From positions 1 to 5,575 of the forward strand of contig LSKJ01000659.1 in assembly GCA_001557035.1 (NCBI GenBank): a stretch of 5,575 nt of DNA. The letters are read 5' to 3'. Numbering within the stretch: the first letter of the stretch is position 1; each line of letters begins with the position of its first letter. The translations under genes were made by a program, and so were the position numbers. The notes under the pieces are model-generated. The model was not told the origin of the DNA. It ran no database searches and was given only the letters and a program-made list of their open reading frames with translations. Source of the stretch: Rhodospirillaceae bacterium CCH5-H10. GTDB lineage: Bacteria > Pseudomonadota > Alphaproteobacteria > Reyranellales > Reyranellaceae. Positions 1 through 5,428 of the stretch are shown one piece after another.

Positions 1-133
1 GCGCAGCGCAGGGTCGTGATCCTTCCGAGCCGCTGGACGGCTTCGTCGGCTATAAGATCGCCAAGGCCTTCGACGAGCAGTTGAGCCCGGCCGATCGGGC
101 GCGGCTCGGAAGGATCACGACCCTGCGCTGCGC
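1..133. repeat. 33-bp perfect inverted repeat at the window edge (arms 1-33 and 101-133)
   Basis: Bases 1-33 are the exact reverse complement of bases 101-133, separated by 67 bases. Pairing breaks at 34 against 100. The right arm encodes the well-conserved R-x-T-T-L-R-C-A-G region of the phosphatase, so it is probably the genuine copy. The left arm reaches the first base of the window and its translation does not look family-like. The simplest reading (inference) is a fold-back chimera from amplification or assembly at a contig end, not a biological repeat. Confidence 0.85.
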
Positions 134-392
134 CGGCGCGGAATATCTCGAAATTCTCGCGGGACGCGCGAATTTCAGCCTCTACCGTATGACCAAGCCG
201 TGGGACCACGCGGCTGGCACGCTGATGATGCGCGAGGCGGGCGGCGGCGCCGTCCAGTTCGGCAATGCGCCCTACATGCCGGCCCAGCCGCTCAACGCCG
301 GCCTGATCGCGGCCTCCACCGAGGAGGCGCTGACCGAGGCGAGGACGCTCCTCGAAGCCTCGAAGATGCCGCTGCTCACACCGCGTTCATAG
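3..392 (+). CDS. Inositol monophosphatase family protein, C-terminal part (5' end outside window)
   Basis: The reading frame is open from the window edge to a TAG stop at 390-392, giving about 129 residues of the C-terminal half of an IMPase-fold, Mg-dependent phosphatase. Seen: the R-C-A-G-A-E-Y segment (about 126-146), where the family has R-x-x-G-x-x-x-Y, then a G-R-A-N-F stretch and the diagnostic K-P-W-D-H-A-A-G motif (195-218). The Asp of this W-D motif is a metal and substrate ligand in the family. E-A-G-G follows at 234-245. Family members remove phosphate from inositol phosphates, histidinol phosphate or PAP, and the substrate cannot be told from this fragment. The gene converges on mazG. 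Codons before about position 33 are suspect because bases 1-33 are an exact reverse complement of 101-133; the family-like sequence starts just after. A TTG at 81 is in frame but is internal, not a start. Family assignment is confident; exact function is not. Confidence 0.85.
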   Translation, partial: AAQGRDPSEPLDGFVGYKIAKAFDEQLSPADRARLGRITTLRCAGAEYLEILAGRANFSLYRMTKPWDHAAGTLMMREAGGGAVQFGNAPYMPAQPLNAGLIAASTEEALTEARTLLEASKMPLLTPRS

Positions 393-405
393 CCCGGCAT
401 CTCAA

Positions 406-461
406 TGGAGCGCGCCACTCCAGTGGCGCTCATGATTGCGCCACTGGAGTGGCGCGCTCCA
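406..461. repeat. Perfect 24-bp inverted repeat with nested palindromes between convergent genes
   Basis: Arms 406-429 and 438-461 are perfect reverse complements around the 8-base spacer TCATGATT. Each arm is itself palindromic: GCGCCACT at 412-419 pairs with AGTGGCGC at 422-429, and the same pair recurs at 438-445 and 448-455. The 8-mer is therefore present four times in alternating orientation, and either one long hairpin or two small ones can form. The element starts 13 bases after the phosphatase stop and ends 4 bases before the mazG stop. This is where a bidirectional transcription barrier or a dispersed REP-like element would sit. Neither side has a T-run, so it is not a classical intrinsic terminator. 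Confidence 0.9.
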
Positions 462-465
462 GTAA

Positions 466-1293
466 TCAAGCCTGCGTCTTGGCTTCCTGCCAGAGAGTTT
501 CCATCTCTTCGAGAGAGGCGTCGTCCGGCTTGCGGCCGCTCTCTGCCAGGCGGCGCTCGATATGGCGGAAGCGCTTCTCGAACTTGTCGTTGGTGGCCCG
601 TAGGGCGACCTCGGGGTCGACCTTGCAGTGCCGGGCGAGGTTCGCCACCGCGAACAGGACATCGCCCAGTTCGTCGGCGACCTTGGCCTGCTCGACCTTT
701 CCGGCTTCCAGTTCGGCGCGCAATTCGCGCAGTTCTTCCTCGATCTTGTCGATGACCGGACCGATCGTGGCCCAGTCGAAGCCCACGTGGGCGGCGCGCT
801 TCTGGATCTTCTCGGCGCGCATCAGGGCGGGAAGGGCGCGTGCTACCCCGTCGAGGGCACCTGCGGTCGCCGTCTCCGCCTTGGCCGCCCGTTCGGCCGC
901 CTTGCGGGCCTCCCAGGACACGGTCTGGGCGTCGGCGGTCTTGATGTCGAGATCGCCGAAGACGTGCGGGTGGCGATCGACCATCTTGTCTGCGATCGCG
1001 GCGGCCACGTCGTCGAAGCCGAACGCCTTGGCCTCGCTGGCGATCTGGCTGTGGTAGACGACCTGCAGCAACAGGTCGCCAAGTTCCTCTTTGAGCGCCG
1101 GCAGGTCGTCGCGTTCGATGGCATCGGCGACCTCGTACGCTTCCTCGATCGTGTACGGCGCGATGGTTCGGAAGGTCTGGTCGATGTCCCAGGGGCAACC
1201 ATGCTGGCGATCGCGCAGCCAGGCCATGACCGCCAGCAGCCGCGGGAGCGGTTCCTTGGGCAGGGATTCCGGAGTGGGCTTGCCTGAAGTCAT
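466..1293 (-). CDS. mazG: Nucleoside triphosphate pyrophosphohydrolase MazG
   Basis: This 275-residue protein (E. coli MazG has about 263) hydrolyses NTPs and dNTPs to the monophosphate and PPi, cleaning the nucleotide pool in the cytosol. Both tandem all-alpha MazG domains are present. The N-terminal one carries G-C-P-W-D near residue 32, E-E-A-Y-E at 50-54 and E-E-L-G-D at 69-73. The C-terminal one carries E-E-E-L-R-E at 185-190 and D-E-L-G-D at 207-211, the acidic Mg-binding helices of the family. Conserved R-H-P-H-V-F (108-112 region), A-L-M-R-A-x-K-I-Q-K-R (156-166) and K-F-E-K-R-F-R (237-243) are also visible. ATG 1293 was chosen because the 27 upstream in-frame codons lie in the AT-rich spacer and look non-coding (many I, Y, C). 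The ribosome binding site is weak (GGGA about 14 bases upstream). The gene follows the exported-protein gene by 74 bases and probably has its own promoter. The stop is TGA at 466-468. Confidence 0.96.
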   Translation of the reverse strand: MTSGKPTPESLPKEPLPRLLAVMAWLRDRQHGCPWDIDQTFRTIAPYTIEEAYEVADAIERDDLPALKEELGDLLLQVVYHSQIASEAKAFGFDDVAAAIADKMVDRHPHVFGDLDIKTADAQTVSWEARKAAERAAKAETATAGALDGVARALPALMRAEKIQKRAAHVGFDWATIGPVIDKIEEELRELRAELEAGKVEQAKVADELGDVLFAVANLARHCKVDPEVALRATNDKFEKRFRHIERRLAESGRKPDDASLEEMETLWQEAKTQA

Positions 1294-1318
1294 GGCGTCG
1301 AACTCATTCCCGGTTATC

Positions 1319-1361
1319 GTATAATATATATTATGACAAATACTGACTATATATATTATAC
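1319..1361. repeat. 13-bp inverted repeat in an AT-rich island
   Basis: GTATAATATATAT (1319-1331) is the exact reverse complement of 1349-1361, with a 17-base centre (1332-1348). It lies between the stop of the exported-protein gene (1368) and the start of mazG (1293) and overlaps the candidate promoter hexamers. It could be an operator for a dimeric regulator or just low-complexity AT DNA. The stem is nearly all A-T, so it would be a poor intrinsic terminator. Confidence 0.7.
1321..1349 (-). promoter_or_regulatory. Candidate sigma-70-type promoter for mazG
   Basis: On the minus strand TAGTCA (1349-1344, 4 of 6 to TTGACA) is followed after 17 bases by TATTAT (1326-1321, 5 of 6 to TATAAT). 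Transcription would start near 1314, about 20 bases before the mazG ATG. The spacer is far richer in A and T than anything else in the window, which fits a promoter, but AT-rich DNA yields such matches easily, and other -10-like hexamers (TATAAT at 1360-1355) lie in the same stretch. Confidence 0.45.
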
Positions 1362-1367
1362 AAGGTA

Positions 1368-2087
1368 CTACCAATCGATCCGCATGTTCTGAGAGATCAG
1401 TGCCAGAAGCTGCAAGCCACGACCCGCCTCATTCGCCGGCATACCCAGCGTCAGCAGGAGGCCGACCTTGGGATTTCGAGGATCCGGAATCAGCAGATCG
1501 AAGACACTGCGTGGACCGCTGTCGTTCGGGCCCTTCGGCACGTTCTCGTATACGATCACGAAACTGCGGTCAGAGAGCTTGCGGGCCTGAGCCTGCACGC
1601 CGGGGCGCCGGGCCTTGATCGAGCCGGCCTTGGTGGCCGCGTAGTGCTCGGCGTCCTTGACGCCTTCGTGGGCGAAATCGACGCGCCAGACGATCAGACG
1701 GATGCGCTTGTCGAGCGTGTAGGCGACACCCCGCTCCCCATCCTCGTTGGCCTGCCAGCCCATGGGCAGCAGCAGTTCGACCTTTACCGAATCGAAGCGC
1801 AGGCGCACGGCCTGCTGCGCCTGATCGATACCCAGTACTTTTGTAAAGCTCTGGCTGGTGCCGCCGCCGATGCTCTGCTCGCCGCGGGTATAGCTCGAGC
1901 CATTGTCGGGTGTGCCGAAATCCCGGAACGTCAGCCCGCCCGGATCCAGCTTGTCGGCCGCAAGGGCTCCAAACGGCGCCAGGCCTGTAACCAGAGCCGC
2001 CACCAGGAACATCCGGCGTCCGGACTCCTTTCGTTTACGCTCGTTCGTCAGATGAGGATCATTCGGTATCCATTTGGAATACAACAA
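1368..2087 (-). CDS. Unrecognised exported protein with a Tat-like signal peptide
   Basis: I do not recognise the family. The 239-residue reading has a basic N-region (K-R-K-E-S-G-R-R, residues 18-25), then R-R-M-F-L and a hydrophobic stretch (26-43) ending in A-L-A-A, a plausible cleavage site near residue 43-44. R-R-x-F-L with a weakly hydrophobic core resembles a twin-arginine signal, so the mature protein (about 195 residues) is probably periplasmic. It has no further membrane segment and no cysteines. The mature part alternates beta-like segments (V-R-L-R-F-D-S-V-K-V-E-L-L-L-P, R-L-I-V-W-R-V, S-F-V-I-V-Y-E) and reads like a small beta-rich domain. The start is uncertain. TTG 2087 is given because it lies 9 bases from the preceding stop with GGGTGA in front. 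ATG 2012 has AAGGAG 12 bases upstream but would remove the whole basic N-region. The tight spacing places it in the metG-tatD-MBL transcription unit. Confidence 0.75.
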   Translation of the reverse strand: MLYSKWIPNDPHLTNERKRKESGRRMFLVAALVTGLAPFGALAADKLDPGGLTFRDFGTPDNGSSYTRGEQSIGGGTSQSFTKVLGIDQAQQAVRLRFDSVKVELLLPMGWQANEDGERGVAYTLDKRIRLIVWRVDFAHEGVKDAEHYAATKAGSIKARRPGVQAQARKLSDRSFVIVYENVPKGPNDSGPRSVFDLLIPDPRNPKVGLLLTLGMPANEAGRGLQLLALISQNMRIDW

Positions 2088-2096
2088 TTCTTCACC

Positions 2097-2867
2097 CTAG
2101 AGATCGATCTGGAGACCGTCATGGCAAGGCGTCACGTGATCGGGTGTCGTCCGGTCGACCTCAGCATAGTCCATATCGACATGCATGTTGGTCAAGAAGG
2201 CCCGGCGCGGCTTCAGCCGATCGATCCATTCCAGCGCTTGGTCGAGATGAGCGTGCGTCGGGTGCGGCCGGTAGCGCATGGCGTCGACGATCAGCACCTC
2301 GACCCCCTCCAGCAGAGCCAGGGACTCCTCCGGCAGCGCCACCACGTCGTTGGCATAGCCTACGCCGCCGAAGCGGAAGCCCAGCGACGGGATGGTGCCG
2401 TGATCCTGCACGAACGGCACCACGGGCAGGCCGGCGGCCGTAAAGGGGCCCTCGATCACCGTGTGCCGGTAGATCGGATTGTAGAATCCCGAGCCCTCGG
2501 CCTGGAAGCAGTAGCCGAAGCGCCGGGTCAGCACGGCATGGGTGCGCGCGTCCGACCAGGACTCGATCTGGCCCTGGCGCAGTGCATATGGCCGCAGGTC
2601 GTCGATCCCGTGGACCTGGTCGGCATGGTCGTGGGTCCAGATCACCGCATCGACGCGCTCGACCTCGGCGTCGAGCAGCTGGCTGCGGACGTCGGGCGAG
2701 GTGTCGACCAGCACGGTCTTGCCCTGGTCCTGCACGAGGATGGAACAGCGTCGGCGACGGTTGCGCGGGTCGGCGGGGTTCGCCGCCCCCCACTCGCCCT
2801 TCCCGTCCTTTCCGCCGGGCCGCGGAACGCCCGCGGAGGTGCCGCAGCCCAGGATGGTCACGCGCAC
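2097..2867 (-). CDS. MBL-fold metallo-hydrolase, PhnP-like (COG1235-type)
   Basis: This 256-residue soluble protein has the metallo-beta-lactamase fold. It opens with M-R-V-T-I-L-G-C-G-T-S-A-G-V-P, the hallmark start of the PhnP-like group, followed by a C-S-I-L-V strand (41-45) and the metal motif T-H-D-H-A-D-Q-V-H-G-I-D-D (78-90). Further likely ligands are H156 (Q-D-H-G), D195 (V-D-A-M-R) and H229 (N-M-H-V-D-M-D-Y). PhnP itself is a cyclic phosphate phosphodiesterase, and group members cleave small phosphodiesters; the substrate here is unknown and no phn genes are in the window. In canonical H-x-H-x-D-H the residue after D83 is His, whereas here it is Gln84. The start is GTG 2867, with GGAG 8 bases upstream, overlapping the end of tatD by 10 bases; a second GTG at 2861 would overlap by 4 but would remove two N-terminal residues. 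The stop is TAG at 2097-2099. Confidence 0.92.
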   Translation of the reverse strand: MRVTILGCGTSAGVPRPGGKDGKGEWGAANPADPRNRRRRCSILVQDQGKTVLVDTSPDVRSQLLDAEVERVDAVIWTHDHADQVHGIDDLRPYALRQGQIESWSDARTHAVLTRRFGYCFQAEGSGFYNPIYRHTVIEGPFTAAGLPVVPFVQDHGTIPSLGFRFGGVGYANDVVALPEESLALLEGVEVLIVDAMRYRPHPTHAHLDQALEWIDRLKPRRAFLTNMHVDMDYAEVDRTTPDHVTPCHDGLQIDL

Positions 2868-3646
2868 CGGGAACGCTCCGCCTTGGTGAAAAGCCGAAAG
2901 AAATTGTCGGTCGTCGCGGCCTCCAGTTCGGCCAGGCTGACGCCCTTCAGTTCGGCGACCTTGGCGGCGGTGTGGGCGACGTAGGCCGGCTCGTTCGTCT
3001 TGCCACGCTTGGGGATCGGCGCCAGGTACGGGGCATCGGTCTCGACCAGCAGCCGGTCGAGCGGCAGGTCGCGAACGATGGTGCGAAGATCTTCGGCGGC
3101 CTTGAAGGTGACGATGCCCGAGATCGAGACATAGAGCCCCAGTGCCAACGCGCGCTCGGCGACGGAGCGGCCCGAGCTGAAACAGTGGATCAGGCCAGGG
3201 AAGCCGCCCTTCGCGTATTCCTCCTCCAGGATGTCACCGGTCTCGGCATCGGCGTCGCGCGTATGGACGATCAGCGGCAGGCCGGTCTGGCGCGCCGCCG
3301 CGATATGGGCGCGGAAGCTCTCGGCCTGCTCGGCGCGCGGACTGTGCTCGTAGAAGAAGTCGAGGCCGGTCTCGCCGATGCCGATCACCTTGGGATGGGC
3401 GGCGGCTTCGATCAGCCGGTCGGGGGTGCGTTGCCCCTCCTCCTTCGCCTCGTGCGGATGGACACCCACCGAACACCAGACATTGTCGTGCCGCTCGGCG
3501 ATCGCCCTCACCCGCTCGAACTGGTCGAGCCGCGTGCCGATCGTGAGCATGCCGCCCACACCCGCGGTCCGCGCGCGGGCCAGTACGCCGCTCTCGTCCG
3601 AGGTCAGCTCCGGGAAGTCGAGATGGCAGTGGCTGTCGATCAGCAT
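2858..3646 (-). CDS. tatD: TatD family metal-dependent hydrolase (DNase)
   Basis: A 262-residue TIM-barrel hydrolase of the TatD/YcfH/YjjV group, of usual length. All expected metal ligands are visible: H6 and H8 in D-S-H-C-H-L-D, E92 in I-G-E-T-G-L-D, H128 in L-I-V-H-T-R, H154 in L-I-H-C-F-S-S-G, and D204 in V-E-T-D-A-P-Y-L-A-P. G-V-H-P-H (61-65) and N-F-F-R-L-F near the C terminus (248-253) are also typical. Family members are divalent-metal-dependent 3'-5' exonucleases or DNases active in the cytosol; despite the name they are not needed for Tat transport. Two close paralogues (ycfH, yjjV) share this signature, so the symbol denotes the family. In E. coli the ycfH copy sits near holB, and the position next to metG and holB here resembles that context. 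ATG 3646 begins one base after the metG stop (TGA-C-ATG), pointing to translational coupling. The longer upstream reading frame merely overlaps the 3' end of metG. Confidence 0.95.
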   Translation of the reverse strand: MLIDSHCHLDFPELTSDESGVLARARTAGVGGMLTIGTRLDQFERVRAIAERHDNVWCSVGVHPHEAKEEGQRTPDRLIEAAAHPKVIGIGETGLDFFYEHSPRAEQAESFRAHIAAARQTGLPLIVHTRDADAETGDILEEEYAKGGFPGLIHCFSSGRSVAERALALGLYVSISGIVTFKAAEDLRTIVRDLPLDRLLVETDAPYLAPIPKRGKTNEPAYVAHTAAKVAELKGVSLAELEAATTDNFFRLFTKAERSRCA

Positions 3647-3647
3647 G

Positions 3648-5255
3648 TCAGCCGGCCGCCTTCGGCTGCTTCGGCGCCTTGGGTGGCTTCGGCGGCTTGG
3701 CCGGCGCGGCGGGCGCCGCCGGCTCGATGAAGCGCGGGAAGACGCCCTGCGGCGGCGGCAGCGCCGTGCCGGAGACCAGCTCCCGGTCGAAGGCCGTGAA
3801 GACGCGCTTATCCGGCGGCACCGCGAGCTGGTCGAGAATCTTCGCCGTGGCGTCGGGCATGAAGGGCTGCACCAGCAGGGTGACGCGCCGGATGGTCTCG
3901 GCCAGCGCCCACAGGACCGTGTCGCGCCGCGCCGGATCGGTCTTGGCGAGCGCCCACGGGGCTTGCGCATCGACGTAGCGGTTGGCGTCGGCGATCACTT
4001 CCCAGATCGAGGTCAGCGCCTTGTGGAAGGCCTGCTCGTCGAGCTCGGCGCGCACGATGGCCAGCAGGCCCTTCGCACGGTCGAGCAAGGCCGTGTCGGC
4101 CTCGACCAGCTCGCCCCTGGGCGGGACCTTCTCGCCGCAGTTCTTGGCGACGATCGACAACACGCGCTGGCAGAGATTGCCGTAGGCGTTGGCGAGGTCG
4201 GCGTTCATGCGGCCGATCAGGGCGCGGCGCTGGAAGTCGCCGTCGTTGCCGAACGGCACTTCGCGCAAGAGGAAATAGCGTACCTGGTCGACGCCGAACT
4301 CCTTGGTTACGGCCACAGGATCGATGGCGTTGCCCAGCGACTTGGAGATCTTCTGGCCCTCGGTCGTCCACCAGCCGGACGCGAAGACGCGCTTAGGCGC
4401 GGCGACGCCGGCCGACAGCAGGAATGCCGGCCAGAACACGCAGTGGAAGCGGATGATGTCCTTGCCGACGACATGCACGTCGGCCGGCCAGAAGCGCCAC
4501 AGCGGATTGCTTTCGTCGGGGTAGCCGACCTCGGTGATGTAGTTGGTGAGGGCATCCAGCCACACGTACATGATGTGCTTCTCGTCGCCCGGCACCGGGA
4601 TGCCCCAGGAGAAGCTGGTGCGCGAGACGGAAAGGTCCTGTAGGCCGCCCTTCACGAAGCTGATGACCTCGTTGCGGCGGCTCTCCGGCGCGATAAAGCG
4701 CGGGTTCTTCTCGTAGAACTCCAGCAGCCGCTCGGTCCATGCCGAGAGCTTGAAGAAGTAGGACGGCTCCTCGACCCACTCGACCTCGTTGTTGACCGGA
4801 CCGGCGCGGCGCTTGCCGTCGGGACCGACCGTGGTTTCGTCCTCGGCATAGAAGGCCTCGTCGCGCACCGAATACCAGCCGGCATATTTGCCGAGATAGA
4901 TGTCGCCGGAGGCGACGAGCTTCTCCCACAGCGCCTGGCACGACGCGTAATGGCGCGGCTCGGTCGTGCGGATGAAGCCGTCGGGCGAGTAGTTCATCAC
5001 GCCGATCAGGTCGCGGAACGACTGGCTCACCTTGTCGGTGAAGGCCTGCGGCGTCATGCCGGCCGCGGCCGCTGCCTTCTCGACCTTTTGGCCGTGCTCG
5101 TCGGTGCCGGTCAGGAAGTGAACGTCGTAGCCGTCGAGACGCTTGAAACGCGCCAGCACGTCGCAGGCGAGCGTCGCATAGGCATGCCCGATATGGGGCA
5201 CGTCGTTGACATAATAGATCGGCGTGGTGACGTAGTAGGTGCGGTTGCCCGACAT
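3648..5255 (-). CDS. metG: Methionyl-tRNA synthetase
   Basis: A class I aminoacyl-tRNA synthetase of 535 residues that charges tRNA-Met with methionine, including the initiator. Visible landmarks: P-I-Y-Y-V-N-D-V-P-H-I-G-H (12-24, HIGH signature), T-G-T-D-E-H-G-Q-K (49-57), the connective region with G-W-Y-S-V-R-D-E-A-F-Y (126-136), K-I-S-K-S-L-G-N (302-309, KMSKS loop), and anticodon-binding residues N360, R364 and W434, matching the N, R and W that read CAU in the E. coli enzyme. The connective region lacks the C-x-x-C pairs of zinc-containing MetRS, so this is the zinc-free type. There is no C-terminal EMAP/Trbp111 domain; the protein ends in a Pro/Ala/Lys-rich tail (about 511-535). ATG 5255 is preferred because GGAG lies 10 bases upstream and the HIGH motif falls at the usual distance; ATG 5279 would add eight residues. 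It heads the metG-tatD-MBL unit, with the tatD start one base after its TGA. Confidence 0.97.
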   Translation of the reverse strand: MSGNRTYYVTTPIYYVNDVPHIGHAYATLACDVLARFKRLDGYDVHFLTGTDEHGQKVEKAAAAAGMTPQAFTDKVSQSFRDLIGVMNYSPDGFIRTTEPRHYASCQALWEKLVASGDIYLGKYAGWYSVRDEAFYAEDETTVGPDGKRRAGPVNNEVEWVEEPSYFFKLSAWTERLLEFYEKNPRFIAPESRRNEVISFVKGGLQDLSVSRTSFSWGIPVPGDEKHIMYVWLDALTNYITEVGYPDESNPLWRFWPADVHVVGKDIIRFHCVFWPAFLLSAGVAAPKRVFASGWWTTEGQKISKSLGNAIDPVAVTKEFGVDQVRYFLLREVPFGNDGDFQRRALIGRMNADLANAYGNLCQRVLSIVAKNCGEKVPPRGELVEADTALLDRAKGLLAIVRAELDEQAFHKALTSIWEVIADANRYVDAQAPWALAKTDPARRDTVLWALAETIRRVTLLVQPFMPDATAKILDQLAVPPDKRVFTAFDRELVSGTALPPPQGVFPRFIEPAAPAAPAKPPKPPKAPKQPKAAG

Positions 5256-5428
5256 GACGACTGAACTCCGGACTGACATGACGCCCCCACCGGGGCACGA
5301 GACTCAAGCGCGATCAGGCCCGCATTCGATCGCAGGGTGCTGAGTCTCTGATGTCGGACCGGGGCAACATGGCCAGTCTTTTCCCATGCCCGTCCGCATG
5401 GATCAAGACTTCGCCCCGTTCGAGGGGC
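5256..5428. other. holB-metG intergenic region, no gene supported
   Basis: About 170 bases between the holB stop and the metG start. It should carry a metG promoter or be read through from holB; I see no convincing -35/-10 pair. Visible structure is modest: a GCCCC/GGGGC hairpin right after the holB stop, a CCATGC/GCATGG hairpin (5384-5401), an 8-bp inverted repeat (GAGACTCA at 5299-5306 with 5341-5348) and a 9-bp direct repeat ACCGGGGCA (5289-5297 and 5358-5366). No riboswitch or T-box was recognised. Confidence 0.5.
5413..5428 (-). terminator. Weak hairpin immediately after holB
   Basis: On the minus strand GCCCC pairs with GGGGC around a 6-base loop, directly adjoining the holB TGA. The sequence after it (GAAGTCTTGATCC) has no T-run, so termination would be weak or Rho-assisted at most. 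It could equally be a chance hairpin in GC-rich DNA. Confidence 0.2.

Noticed and set aside
1319..1361. AT-rich inverted repeat as an intrinsic terminator for the metG unit
   Set aside because: The stem is almost all A-T and too unstable, so an intrinsic terminator is not supported.
1294..1374. 27-codon N-terminal extension of MazG starting at 1374
   Set aside because: It overlaps the preceding gene's stop, runs through the AT-rich spacer, has non-coding composition and is absent from known MazG proteins.
1644..2984. Long + strand open frame (446 codons) across the exported-protein and MBL genes
   Set aside because: It is antisense to two well-supported genes in GC-rich DNA, where codon bias keeps opposite frames open; the translation shows no recognisable domain.
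3378..4643. Long + strand open frame (421 codons) antisense to tatD and metG
   Set aside because: It is rich in Arg, Gly and His and lies opposite highly conserved MetG motifs, so it is a shadow frame.
4393..5307. 304-codon minus-strand frame inside metG
   Set aside because: It is the shifted frame of metG itself, Arg-rich and without motifs; the MetG frame carries HIGH, KISKS and the anticodon residues.
5299..5348. 8-bp inverted repeat GAGACTCA/TGAGTCTC before metG, considered as an operator
   Set aside because: An 8-bp match with a 34-base gap is readily found by chance in a region this long, and it does not align with promoter hexamers.
5304..5399. 31-codon minus-strand open frame upstream of metG, considered as a leader peptide
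   Set aside because: No ribosome binding site, no run of Met codons and no attenuator-like hairpin with a T-run follows it.
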